64,000 nucleotides of DNA from Bacillus kexueae (GTDB lineage: Bacteria; Bacillota; Bacilli; Bacillales; Aeribacillaceae): positions 434,001 through 498,000 of the forward strand of contig NZ_JALAZE010000001.1 of the NCBI RefSeq assembly GCF_022809095.1. Reading direction: 5' to 3'. Below, piece by piece: positions 50,723 through 58,763 of this stretch (position 1 is the stretch's first letter; each line of letters begins with the position of its first letter). The notes beneath the pieces were generated by a model. It saw only the letters and a program-made list of their open reading frames with translations. It did no database searches and was not told the DNA's origin. Made by a program: the position numbers and the translations under genes.

Positions 50723-50753
50723 AACGTAGAAAGAAATAAAGGAGAATTCACAA

Positions 50754-51935
50754 ATGGAGAAGATTGCATTACTTCACGCCACCATTTACGGAGAAAAAGA
50801 CGTTATAGAAAACGGATTTCTCTCTATTCGAAACGGACAAATCGAGCATATAGGGGAATATGATTCGCCCCTCCCCTTTCAACACGGTAAGATCGTCCAT
50901 CTTCCTTCTACTTATAAAGTTATCCCTGGAAGAATTGATGTTCATATACATGGGGCAAACGGCGCCGATGTAATGGATGCGACGCATGATGCGCTAGAAA
51001 CGATGGCCACTTCCCTTCCAAAAGAGGGAACAACTAGTTTCCTAGCGACTACGATGACGCAATCAACAAAAGCGATCGAGGACGCCGTTAGCAACGTCGC
51101 TTCATATATCAAAAAGAAAAAAAACGTTCCACAAGCGGACATCCTCGGCATTCATTTAGAAGGTCCTTTTTTAAATCCAGAGAAGACCGGGGCACAACCT
51201 TCCGAACATTTACTCGACCCTTCCCTTTCGTTATTTGATCATTGGCAAAGAGTCGCTGACGGACGGATTAAGCTTGTCACCGTTGCTCCTGAATTACGAG
51301 GCGGCCTTGAATTTATCCGACACCTACAGAATAACGGTGTTGTCGCCTCCATCGGTCACACAAACGCCACAAATGAAGAAGTGACCAAGGCGATTCAAGC
51401 AGGTGCAACCCATGTCACCCATCTATTCAACGGAATGCGAGGACTTCACCACCGAGACCCAGGAACAGCAGGTACGGCCTTGTTGCGAGACGAGCTGAAG
51501 GTAGAAGTAATTGCCGATGGCATTCACGTCCACCCAGAAATGCTCAACTTAACGTATCAAGTAAAATCAAGTGACAAGATCATTCTCATCACGGATTCAA
51601 TGCGTGCAAAATGCTTACGAAATGGAACGTATGAATTAGGAGGTCAAACGGTTTCCGTTCAAGATGGAGAAGCTCGCCTTTTTGATGGGACACTTGCCGG
51701 CAGTGTTTTAACAATGAACGACGCGGTTTTAAACATGATGAAATACACCGAATGCACCTTAGAAGAAAGCATCGTGATGAGCTCCGTGAATCCAGCGAAA
51801 CAGCTCGGTCTCTTTCACCAAATCGGAAGCTTAAAAGAAGGAAAAGATGCCGACATCGTCATTTTAGATGAACAAAACGATGTTTTCATGACCATCTGCA
51901 AAGGGAAAATTGCCTATCAAAAGGAGGAATTTTAG
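50754..51935 (+). CDS. nagA: N-acetylglucosamine-6-phosphate deacetylase
   Basis: A 393-residue amidohydrolase that removes acetate from GlcNAc-6-P. Hallmarks: metal-binding RIDVHIHGANG, the Glu ligand in GIHLEGPFLNPEKTGAQ, His in IGHTNATNEE and HVTHLFNGMRGLHHRDPG, and the catalytic Asp in ILITDSMRAK. RBS AAAGGAG. First gene of nagA-nagB-nagR-SIS. Confidence 0.95.
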   Translation: MEKIALLHATIYGEKDVIENGFLSIRNGQIEHIGEYDSPLPFQHGKIVHLPSTYKVIPGRIDVHIHGANGADVMDATHDALETMATSLPKEGTTSFLATTMTQSTKAIEDAVSNVASYIKKKKNVPQADILGIHLEGPFLNPEKTGAQPSEHLLDPSLSLFDHWQRVADGRIKLVTVAPELRGGLEFIRHLQNNGVVASIGHTNATNEEVTKAIQAGATHVTHLFNGMRGLHHRDPGTAGTALLRDELKVEVIADGIHVHPEMLNLTYQVKSSDKIILITDSMRAKCLRNGTYELGGQTVSVQDGEARLFDGTLAGSVLTMNDAVLNMMKYTECTLEESIVMSSVNPAKQLGLFHQIGSLKEGKDADIVILDEQNDVFMTICKGKIAYQKEEF

Positions 51936-51936
51936 A

Positions 51937-52689
51937 ATGAAATTCGTCTACGTCGAAAATTATGAAGAAATGAGCCAAAAGGCAGCCCGCTATTTAATTC
52001 AAAAAATGAAACAAAACCGACCAATGACCATCGGGTTCGCAACGGGTGGAACCCCAATCGGTTTATATGACCAGTTAATTGAGGATCATAAACAAAATGG
52101 AACTTCCTACGAAAACATTACCACGTTTAACTTAGATGAATACATCGGATTAGAAAAGAATCATCCGAATAGCTATCACACCTATATGCAACAGCAATTG
52201 TTCCAACACCTTGATATTCGCGCTGAAAAAATACACCTTCCAAACGGAATGGCGGACGACTTAACAATGGAATGTGAACGATATGAACGTTCCATTCAAG
52301 AAGCAGGAGGCATTGATTTACAAATTTTAGGGATTGGTGAAAACGGGCATATCGGATTTAATGAGCCTGGTACGTCCTTTTCTTCAACAACGCATATCGT
52401 TAACTTAACACCTTCTACTCGTGAAGCGAATGCCCGTTACTTCCCTTCGATGAACGAAGTGCCAAAGCAAGCCATTACGATGGGAATTAAGTCCATTATG
52501 AGAAGTAAGGAAATTATTTTATTAGCTTCCGGTTCTACGAAGCGACAAGCAATGGAAACATTACAAGGTGGGGAAGTGACAGAACTTTTTCCTGCTTCTA
52601 TCCTGAACCTTCACCCGAATGTTATAATTTTTGTGGACAAACAAGCTTTACCGAGCGGATATGTATTGAGTGGGAAAGGAGCAACCTAA
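51937..52689 (+). CDS. nagB: Glucosamine-6-phosphate deaminase
   Basis: A 250-residue NagB converting GlcN-6-P to fructose-6-P and ammonia. Motifs: GFATGGTPIGLYDQL (phosphate loop), FNLDEYIGLEKNHPNSYH and GIGENGHIGFNEPG with the catalytic Asp, His and Glu. The start at 51937 follows AGGAGGAATTTTAG directly after the nagA stop; an earlier in-frame ATG overlaps nagA. Confidence 0.95.
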   Translation: MKFVYVENYEEMSQKAARYLIQKMKQNRPMTIGFATGGTPIGLYDQLIEDHKQNGTSYENITTFNLDEYIGLEKNHPNSYHTYMQQQLFQHLDIRAEKIHLPNGMADDLTMECERYERSIQEAGGIDLQILGIGENGHIGFNEPGTSFSSTTHIVNLTPSTREANARYFPSMNEVPKQAITMGIKSIMRSKEIILLASGSTKRQAMETLQGGEVTELFPASILNLHPNVIIFVDKQALPSGYVLSGKGAT

Positions 52690-53412
52690 ATGATTGACAA
52701 AAACTCCCCTGTCCCGATTTATTTTCAAATCGAGGAATACATTAAATCAAGTATTGAACAAAACGAATTGCGACCGGGGGACATGCTTCCGTCTGAACGC
52801 GAATACGCGGAAAGTCTCGGCGTCAGTCGAATGACCGTTCGCCAAGCCTTTACAAACCTTGTTAACGAAGGCTATCTCGTTCGCCAAAAAGGAAGAGGAA
52901 CGTTCGTTGCAAATCAGAAAATTGAACAATCGCTCTCGGGGCTGACGAGCTTCACAGAAGATATGAAACAACGAGGATTAACACCGAGCAACCAACTCAT
53001 CACTTTTCATTTAATCCCCGGACCTAAAAACATTTGTGAAAAGCTTGAAATTCCCGAACATAGCCCAATTTATGAAATATTACGCGTACGTTTAGCGGAC
53101 GATTCCCCAATGGCGATCGAGCGGTCATACTTATCGGCCAACCTTGTAAAAGGCTTAACAGAGGACATTGTCGAACATTCACTTTACGAATACATTGAAC
53201 GTACGCTACAGTTTTCAATTGGCACTGCGACCCAAACACTTGAAGCGACGATTGCTAGTGAAGAAGATGCTGATTTCTTACATGTTGACGTCGGAGCCGC
53301 ATTACTCGGGATTCAGCGCTTAACAAAGCTTGAGAACGGTACGCCACTAGAAGTCGTCTATTCTTTATATCGTGGCGATCGATATAAATTCATGATCGAC
53401 TTGAAACGATAA
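52690..53412 (+). CDS. nagR: GntR/HutC-family repressor NagR
   Basis: A 240-residue GntR regulator. N-terminal winged helix (MLPSEREYAESLGVSRMTVR, residues about 33-52) and C-terminal UTRA effector domain (SPIYEILRVRLADDSPMAIE). It begins one nt after nagB's stop. The family responds to GlcN-6-P or GlcNAc-6-P in B. subtilis (formerly YvoA). Sites for it appear upstream of nagP and nagA. Confidence 0.93.
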   Translation: MIDKNSPVPIYFQIEEYIKSSIEQNELRPGDMLPSEREYAESLGVSRMTVRQAFTNLVNEGYLVRQKGRGTFVANQKIEQSLSGLTSFTEDMKQRGLTPSNQLITFHLIPGPKNICEKLEIPEHSPIYEILRVRLADDSPMAIERSYLSANLVKGLTEDIVEHSLYEYIERTLQFSIGTATQTLEATIASEEDADFLHVDVGAALLGIQRLTKLENGTPLEVVYSLYRGDRYKFMIDLKR

Positions 53413-53432
53413 TCTTCCTTGGAGGCTAACAC

Positions 53433-54161
53433 GTGATGAAATACTTTCAGGAAATTCACAAGCTTTTGCAAACCGTTGAAGAAAACGAACAAGCATCCAT
53501 TCAAACGGCTGCTGAAAAGCTAGCCAACTGCCTTGTAAACGATGGCATCATCCACGTCTTTGGGTGCGGTCACTCCCATATAATCGGTGAAGAATTGTTT
53601 TACCGCGCGGGTGGACTCGCTCCCATTAACCCGATATTTTATGAAGATTTAATGCTGCATAAAGGGGCAGAGCGCTCATCGACACTCGAACGAACAAGTG
53701 GACTAGCAGAGGATATATTAACGAATGTCACAATTGAGCCACACGACGTATTTTTCATTACTTCTGCTTCGGGCCGAAACCCCGCTCCCATCCAAGTAGC
53801 AGAATTAGCGAAAAAAAGAGGCGCCTACACGATTGGCCTTACATCGACAACGTATGCAAAAGCTCAAGCCTCAAGGCACCCGAAAGGTATGTATTTACAC
53901 GAAGTCGTCGACCACGTCATTGACACGCACATTCCCGTCGGAGATGGTCTCATGAAGCACGATCCGCTTAACATTCAATACGCCCCAGCCTCCACAGTGA
54001 TTGGAACAGCAATCGTCGGAAGTATCATTTCAGAAACCATCTCCCTTTTAGCTAAAAATGGGCATACCCCACCGGTCTTTCAAAGCGGAAACCTCGATGG
54101 TGCGGACGAACACAACCGAAAACTTATTGAAAGATACCGGAACCGTATTCCACACTTTTAA
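53433..54161 (+). CDS. SIS-domain sugar-phosphate protein (UPF0309-like)
   Basis: A 242-residue SIS-fold protein: IHVFGCGHSHIIGEELFYRA and VFFITSASGRNPAPIQVAEL are the two phosphosugar-binding segments, and HIPVGDGLMKHDPLNI is typical of the UPF0309 subgroup. It is not MurQ or GlmS by motif. Its position in the nag operon suggests an amino-sugar phosphate ligand or isomerase role. GGAGG precedes both a GTG at 53433 and an ATG at 53436. A terminator follows. Confidence 0.82.
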   Translation: MMKYFQEIHKLLQTVEENEQASIQTAAEKLANCLVNDGIIHVFGCGHSHIIGEELFYRAGGLAPINPIFYEDLMLHKGAERSSTLERTSGLAEDILTNVTIEPHDVFFITSASGRNPAPIQVAELAKKRGAYTIGLTSTTYAKAQASRHPKGMYLHEVVDHVIDTHIPVGDGLMKHDPLNIQYAPASTVIGTAIVGSIISETISLLAKNGHTPPVFQSGNLDGADEHNRKLIERYRNRIPHF

Positions 54162-54163
54162 AA

Positions 54164-54212
54164 AAAACCGAAAGCCAAAAGTCATTTGTGACATAGGCTT
54201 TCGGTTATTATA
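54164..54212 (+). terminator. Intrinsic terminator of the nag operon
   Basis: AACCGAAAGCC and GGCTTTCGGTT form an 11-bp stem around a loop of about 19 nt, then ATTATATAG. The T-run is weak, but the stem is strong. Confidence 0.72.
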
Positions 54213-54259
54213 TAGTTCTTTTTAAATTAGATTTTATTTCGCACTTTAACAAATGAACC

Positions 54260-55213
54260 TTAAAAATTGCTTTCAAAATTGCTTTGTTGAATAATATTTT
54301 CTGGCTCCATTTCAGTCCATTCCTCCACAGTCATATCGTTATTATCCAGCAATTCATCCAGTATTCTGTATCCTAATCCATAGCCATATAAAAATGGGTA
54401 GGTACCTCCCCCTCCTATCATTACTTTATTAATAAATGAAGGATCCGTAGAGTTTAGTGAATCCTTTAGTCGTTCCCAATAATATTCTTCTTTACCTTTT
54501 TCAATTTCAGGTACCTCTGCCTCTGGGTATACCATTTTTTTAAAGGTCTCTGCCTTCCCCTCAAACATTATTACATCAATCAAAGTTGTTTCGTTTATTG
54601 CAAAGTCATAATACTTATCGGTCCATACACTATGATGATATTCATGAGCAATTGTACTAGCTAAATCAAGCTTTGATTTGAATGATGTTTCTTTATATAA
54701 AACTGTGATTTTCCCTTTACCTACGTTCACTGCTTTTGCGGGATCTTGGTGAGATATAGAGGGAAATATGCACACATTGGTATCTGGACCGTTTAATAAT
54801 TTCGCAGACTTTTCTAACGCATGCTTTACTTCTTTCTCCATATCTTCCTCGGACATGTTTTTACTAAGTTTCTTCAATTTTTCTATGTCCTTTTTTGGGT
54901 GATTTAAATAATAATCCATTATTGCTATGTATTCTCCATTTTCAAAACAGTCTTCCCACACTGGGGCTATTACTTCGTTATGAAATAATTTAATATAATC
55001 CTCTTCATTATCAACTTTTTGCTTTTCTACTTCGTTAATGTAATTAGGAATCAACTTATAAGCAGAAATTATTTTAAATTTTTGCTGCTTATCTGAATGG
55101 TTTAATAAAAATTCTTGAGTAATCGTATTATCCTCTTGATTCTCATTTGATTCAAATTTCTGACATCCAGTCAAAACTAGTAATATAGAGACTGCCACAA
55201 ACACCATTCTCAT
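54260..55213 (-). CDS. DUF2268 lipoprotein, predicted zinc protease
   Basis: A 317-residue lipoprotein with signal ending LLVLTGC. The mature protein holds STIAHEYHHSVW, a HExxH-type zinc motif, followed 40 residues later by an acidic MFEGKAETF segment that may give the third ligand. DUF2268 proteins are predicted Zn-dependent proteases. Start at 55213 is supported by GGGGAGGGAA. Monocistronic. Confidence 0.8.
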   Translation of the reverse strand: MRMVFVAVSILLVLTGCQKFESNENQEDNTITQEFLLNHSDKQQKFKIISAYKLIPNYINEVEKQKVDNEEDYIKLFHNEVIAPVWEDCFENGEYIAIMDYYLNHPKKDIEKLKKLSKNMSEEDMEKEVKHALEKSAKLLNGPDTNVCIFPSISHQDPAKAVNVGKGKITVLYKETSFKSKLDLASTIAHEYHHSVWTDKYYDFAINETTLIDVIMFEGKAETFKKMVYPEAEVPEIEKGKEEYYWERLKDSLNSTDPSFINKVMIGGGGTYPFLYGYGLGYRILDELLDNNDMTVEEWTEMEPENIIQQSNFESNF

Positions 55214-55376
55214 CAAATTCCCTCCCCATTCCAATTAGTTAGTATGAGTTCTAAGATTTAGATAAGGGATGCTATCTAAACAGTAAACAAGAGCTTTTTA
55301 GGGATAATTGGTTCATGTTTCCTGCTTTAACAATACGGAATTTACGCTAATTCTACTTCGACACATATGTTTTATA

Positions 55377-55703
55377 TCACTTTTCAAATAGATCATCTCT
55401 CTCCACTTTACAAATACGTAAAGAGAATGATTGATACCATTCAGCTTTTCCTCTTTCTTGTGCAATTTTATGAGCTGAATGGTTCTTCCATTTGTTTATC
55501 GATTCAAGTGAATCCCAGTATGAAACTGTTATGCCAACTTCCGAGTCTCGTGCACTTTCTATTCCTAAGAAACCTTCTTGTTGAGATGCTAGTTTAATCA
55601 TTTCATTTGCCATCTTTGCGTAGCCATGATCTCCATTTGTTCGCTGGGACGTAAATATTACTGCATAGTAGGGTGGTTGAGGTGTTTTTGCAATTCTCTC
55701 CAT
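55377..55703 (-). CDS. Antibiotic-biosynthesis-monooxygenase (ABM) fold protein, YqjZ-like
   Basis: A 108-residue dimeric ferredoxin-like ABM protein: YYAVIFTSQRTNGDHGYAKM, QQEGFLGIESARD, and GITVSYWDSLESINKWKNHS ahead of HKIAQERGKAEWY. These motifs are usual in small Bacillus ABM proteins of unknown function. GGAGGGAAAC precedes the ATG at 55703. It follows a small hypothetical gene by 14 nt and is probably co-transcribed with it. Confidence 0.8.
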   Translation of the reverse strand: MERIAKTPQPPYYAVIFTSQRTNGDHGYAKMANEMIKLASQQEGFLGIESARDSEVGITVSYWDSLESINKWKNHSAHKIAQERGKAEWYQSFSLRICKVERDDLFEK

Positions 55704-55717
55704 TAGTTTCCCTCCAT

Positions 55718-56026
55718 TCAAATTCCACTTGGAAAATGAAATAAGACATAGTTTTGGGTCCACATTTCACTATGAATGATTATTTCTCCTTGTTCACGTT
55801 GAAAAAGGAATCCTGAACCGATTTGTTCTTTAAAAGTCCACCCTCTATTCTTCATCCATTTTTTCAGATGATCGTATGCCTTTCCTTCATCCATCTCACA
55901 TATGTACCATTGATAACCGTTTTCTTCAGTAATTTTGACCATTCCGCGAGAAGTAGCCTTGACCTGATTTAACACTTCATACTTTGATACAGAACGAACA
56001 GGAAGTGCTGGGACGTACATTCTCAT
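55718..56026 (-). CDS. Hypothetical protein, 102 residues
   Basis: No family recognised. The protein is soluble, mixed alpha/beta, with a Trp/Phe-rich C-terminal half (KKWMKNRGWTFKEQIGSGFL). It lies 14 nt upstream of the ABM gene in the same orientation. No clear ribosome binding site precedes the ATG at 56026, and the 88-nt gap to the K+ channel gene has no terminator visible, so it may be expressed as part of a longer transcript. Confidence 0.5.
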   Translation of the reverse strand: MRMYVPALPVRSVSKYEVLNQVKATSRGMVKITEENGYQWYICEMDEGKAYDHLKKWMKNRGWTFKEQIGSGFLFQREQGEIIIHSEMWTQNYVLFHFPSGI

Positions 56027-56114
56027 ATAAATCGAGATTCCACTACGAACGCATTGAAAACTAGGAAAATAACAAAGAAGTTCTCATTCTGTTTTTCTTC
56101 ATTTAATATCTCCT

Positions 56115-57095
56115 TCATGTGATGACTTGTTCAATCATTTGTAGTTCCTCATTCGACCCGAAGACTATGATTCTATCGTTTTCACAAAGTTTCGTATCAG
56201 CACTTGGATTGGTTATCATGTCATTTTCCTTTAATACCGCTACAACAGTCACTCCGAAGTTGGTACGAACTTTTGCTTCTTTTAACGTTTGACCGACAAT
56301 TGGGGATGTTTTTGATAATGTAATTTCTTCAAATCCGTAATCTTTCGTTCCGACATGGAGCATCATGTCTACGTAATCCACACTTTTTGGTTTTAAAAGC
56401 GATAGCACCATTTGCTTACCGCTAATCGTGTGAGGAGTTATGACGCGATCTGCCCCTGCACGCATTAATTTTTCTTCGGTCGATTTCTTTTCAGCCCTTG
56501 CAACGATTGTCATGATGTTATTCAGTTCTCGCGCTGTCATTGTGATGAATACATTTTCGGCATCATTCGGCAAGGTCGTAATAAGCCCCGATGCTCTTGT
56601 AATCCCCGCTTTTATTAACACTTCCTCGTCTGTTGCATCACCAATAATATGATGATGATTGTCTGTGACGGCTTGTTCATTTTGTTCAATGATAACGGTT
56701 TGTATGCCCCTTTCTTGAAGTTCAAGCATAACTTGTTCCCCAACACGGCCTACACCACAAATGATCATATGATTGTTCATCTTATCAATTTCTTTTTCCA
56801 TCTTTCGTCTCCTTACTGCTTGTGAAAATTCACCTTCAATGATTATAGCTGTGACGGATCCGATGACATAAGTGACGATACCAATACTAATGGGAATGAT
56901 TAATAGTGCAAATACTTTCCCTTCAAATGTAAGAGGGACCGCATCGCCGTACCCAACCGTTAAAACCGTAATCACCGTGAGCCAAAACGCATCAAAAAAG
57001 GAGATTTTTTCAAATATCTTAAATCCGACCGATCCAATCAGCGCGACTAGAACCATTAACGTTACACTAAGCTTTAAATGCTTGAAAACATTCAT
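56115..57095 (-). CDS. Two-TM potassium channel with RCK domains (YugO/TrkA-like)
   Basis: A 326-residue ion channel subunit. Two membrane helices (about 8-25 and 64-86) flank the pore loop with the selectivity filter TVGYGD. Then the RCK-N domain (MIICGVGRVGEQVMLELQER, with GxGxxG) and RCK-C (EEITLSKTSPIVGQTLKEAK to IIVFGSNEELQMI). This matches the YugO-type K+ channels of Bacillus. The ATG at 57095 lies two nt after the stop of the small Cys-rich gene, suggesting coupled translation. A TTG 11 codons upstream overlaps that gene. Confidence 0.88.
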   Translation of the reverse strand: MNVFKHLKLSVTLMVLVALIGSVGFKIFEKISFFDAFWLTVITVLTVGYGDAVPLTFEGKVFALLIIPISIGIVTYVIGSVTAIIIEGEFSQAVRRRKMEKEIDKMNNHMIICGVGRVGEQVMLELQERGIQTVIIEQNEQAVTDNHHHIIGDATDEEVLIKAGITRASGLITTLPNDAENVFITMTARELNNIMTIVARAEKKSTEEKLMRAGADRVITPHTISGKQMVLSLLKPKSVDYVDMMLHVGTKDYGFEEITLSKTSPIVGQTLKEAKVRTNFGVTVVAVLKENDMITNPSADTKLCENDRIIVFGSNEELQMIEQVIT

Positions 57096-57097
57096 AA

Positions 57098-57265
57098 TTA
57101 TTCTGATTTCCTTTTGAATTTTAGACAAGGTTGACCTGATGCACGTAGTACAACAACGGACGGTATTGCCTTCGACTTCATTTGATAAGCCTTACACCCT
57201 CTCGGATGTGCTGGATCCCACGTTACGTAAAAATATTTACATTGAAAACAGTTCACTTTCTCCAT
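57098..57265 (-). CDS. Small Cys-rich protein (four Cys), coupled to the K+ channel gene
   Basis: A 55-residue protein, MEKVNCFQCKYFYVTWDPAH at the N-terminus, then PRGCKAYQMKS and a C-terminal GQPCLKFK. The four Cys (CxxC, then C, then C) suggest a zinc- or Fe-S-binding micro-domain; this pattern occurs in small Bacillus proteins often annotated as uracil-DNA glycosylase-like, from memory. AGGGTG precedes the ATG. Its stop is separated by two nt from the channel start. The function is not known. Confidence 0.72.
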   Translation of the reverse strand: MEKVNCFQCKYFYVTWDPAHPRGCKAYQMKSKAIPSVVVLRASGQPCLKFKRKSE

Positions 57266-57437
57266 AAACGACACCCTAACTTTTTCTTTACTACTTTCAT
57301 TATAATAATCGAGGAAAAATTTTACTAGAAATGGTTGGTACTTTATTAGACAAGTAGTTACGACTTAAGAAAAGGAATGATTTTAATAGATGGATCTTTC
57401 TTGTACTCTAGTTTTCGATTCGTGAGTGAGGACTCTC

Positions 57438-57876
57438 TATGTGCGGGGGGCACTCTCCTGTGGGCGGACTGTTCTCCTCAATGCGCGCACTACTCTTCCC
57501 TATGCGCGGACTCTTCTCCTCTATGCGCGGATTTCACTCCCCTATGCGCGCGGATCTCACACCTATGCGCGACTTCAGACCCTCTATGCGCACTGCTCTT
57601 CCTCTATGCGCGGATTTCACTCCCCTATGCGCGGACTCTTCTTCCCTATGCGCTCCCACCTCACACCTATGCGCGGATTCCACTCCTCTATGCGCGCGAA
57701 TCTCACACCTATGCGCGCGAATCTCACACCTATGCGCGGACTCTTCTTCCCTATGCGCGCCCACCTCACACCTATGCGCGCCCACCTCTCACCTATGCGC
57801 GGATTCCAATCTCCTATGCGCGGACTCTTCTCTCTATGTGCGCGGATCTCACACCTATACGCGGATCTCCTTCCTC
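57438..57876. repeat. Array E: 21-nt tandem repeat, TATGCGCG family
   Basis: About 21 units of 21 nt. Starts are at 57438, 57459, 57480, 57501 and so on. Half-units include TATGCGCGGACTCTTCTTCC, TATGCGCGGATTTCACTCC, TATGCGCGCGAATCTCACAC and TATGCGCCCACCTCACAC variants. The first unit (TATGTGCGGGG) and last (TATACGCGG) are degenerate. It lies between the small Cys-rich gene promoter and the terminator of mdxG. Plus-strand frames are open for 150-190 codons as in array C. The preceding gap 57266-57437 shows no gene. Confidence 0.94.
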
Positions 57877-57890
57877 GCCATCTACTATAA

Positions 57891-57919
57891 AGAAAAAACC
57901 CAGCATGTGCTGGGTTTTT
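57891..57919 (-). terminator. Intrinsic terminator of the mdxEFG operon
   Basis: AACCCAGC-ATGT-GCTGGGTT forms the stem and loop and is followed by TTTTCTTT on the minus strand. Array E lies just beyond. Confidence 0.85.
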
Positions 57920-57920
57920 C

Positions 57921-58763
57921 TTATCCTTTTGTTCCTCCGGCTGTTAGGCCTGAGATGAGGTAGCGCTGGAGGAAGAGGAAGACGGCGGCGATTGGGACGG
58001 CGATTAGAATGCTTCCGGCCGCGAATCGCGTGAAGTTGTTGGCGAATTGGTCGTTGATAAAGTTGAATAAGCCGAGTGCTAGTGTGAATTTTTCTGGGCT
58101 TCTTAGTAAGATACTTGGCAAGATGAAGTCCGTAAATGGCGCCATGAAGTTAAAGAGGGCCACGACGGCTAGTATTGGCTTGGCAAGTGGGAGCATGATT
58201 TTGAAAAAGACGCCTAAGTGTCCTGCTCCGTCGATGCGTGCTGCTTCATCGAGTTCTTTCGGAATGGTGTCGAAGTAGCCTTTTACGAGCCACGCGTTAA
58301 ATGGGATTTGTCCTCCGACGTAGACGATGATTAAGCCTGTTAATGAGTCGAGTAGCCCAAGCATGTTTAATAAGATGTAGAGGGCCACCATCGCCATTAA
58401 CGCAGGGAACATTTGCAAGATTAAGAATGTGTATAAGCCGTATTTTCGCCCAACGAAGTGGTAGCGCGAAAAGGCGTACGCGATGAGCGCGGTGAAAAAG
58501 ACCGATAGCACGCTGTTGGCTAATGCGACAATTAAGCTGTTTTTGTACCAGATTAAATAGTCACTTTGTGGACTTGTGAATAGCCATTTGTAATGTTCCA
58601 GTGAGGCGTTTTCAGGAATGAGCTTCGCCGAATATAGGCTTGTTCCTGGATTGAGCGACATGCCGATTGTCCAAAGGAGTGGATAGGCAATGATGACGAA
58701 CATAAACGCAATGAATAAGTAAATAAATGAAACTTCTAATCGAGATTTTAATTTGACATTCAT
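57921..58763 (-). CDS. mdxG: Maltodextrin ABC transporter permease MdxG/MalG-like
   Basis: A 280-residue permease with six predicted helices. The EAA motif reads EELDEAARIDGAGHLGVFF variant (PKELDEAARIDGAG, then FFKIMLPLAKP) at about residues 170-200. It starts one nt into the mdxF stop (TAATG-type overlap). With mdxE and mdxF it makes the uptake system; the ATPase must come from elsewhere, since none is encoded nearby. Confidence 0.9.
   Translation of the reverse strand: MNVKLKSRLEVSFIYLFIAFMFVIIAYPLLWTIGMSLNPGTSLYSAKLIPENASLEHYKWLFTSPQSDYLIWYKNSLIVALANSVLSVFFTALIAYAFSRYHFVGRKYGLYTFLILQMFPALMAMVALYILLNMLGLLDSLTGLIIVYVGGQIPFNAWLVKGYFDTIPKELDEAARIDGAGHLGVFFKIMLPLAKPILAVVALFNFMAPFTDFILPSILLRSPEKFTLALGLFNFINDQFANNFTRFAAGSILIAVPIAAVFLFLQRYLISGLTAGGTKG

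Noticed and set aside
57377-57963. Open frames of 150-190 codons in array E
   Set aside because: Product of the 21-nt period; they run through the terminator into mdxG antisense.
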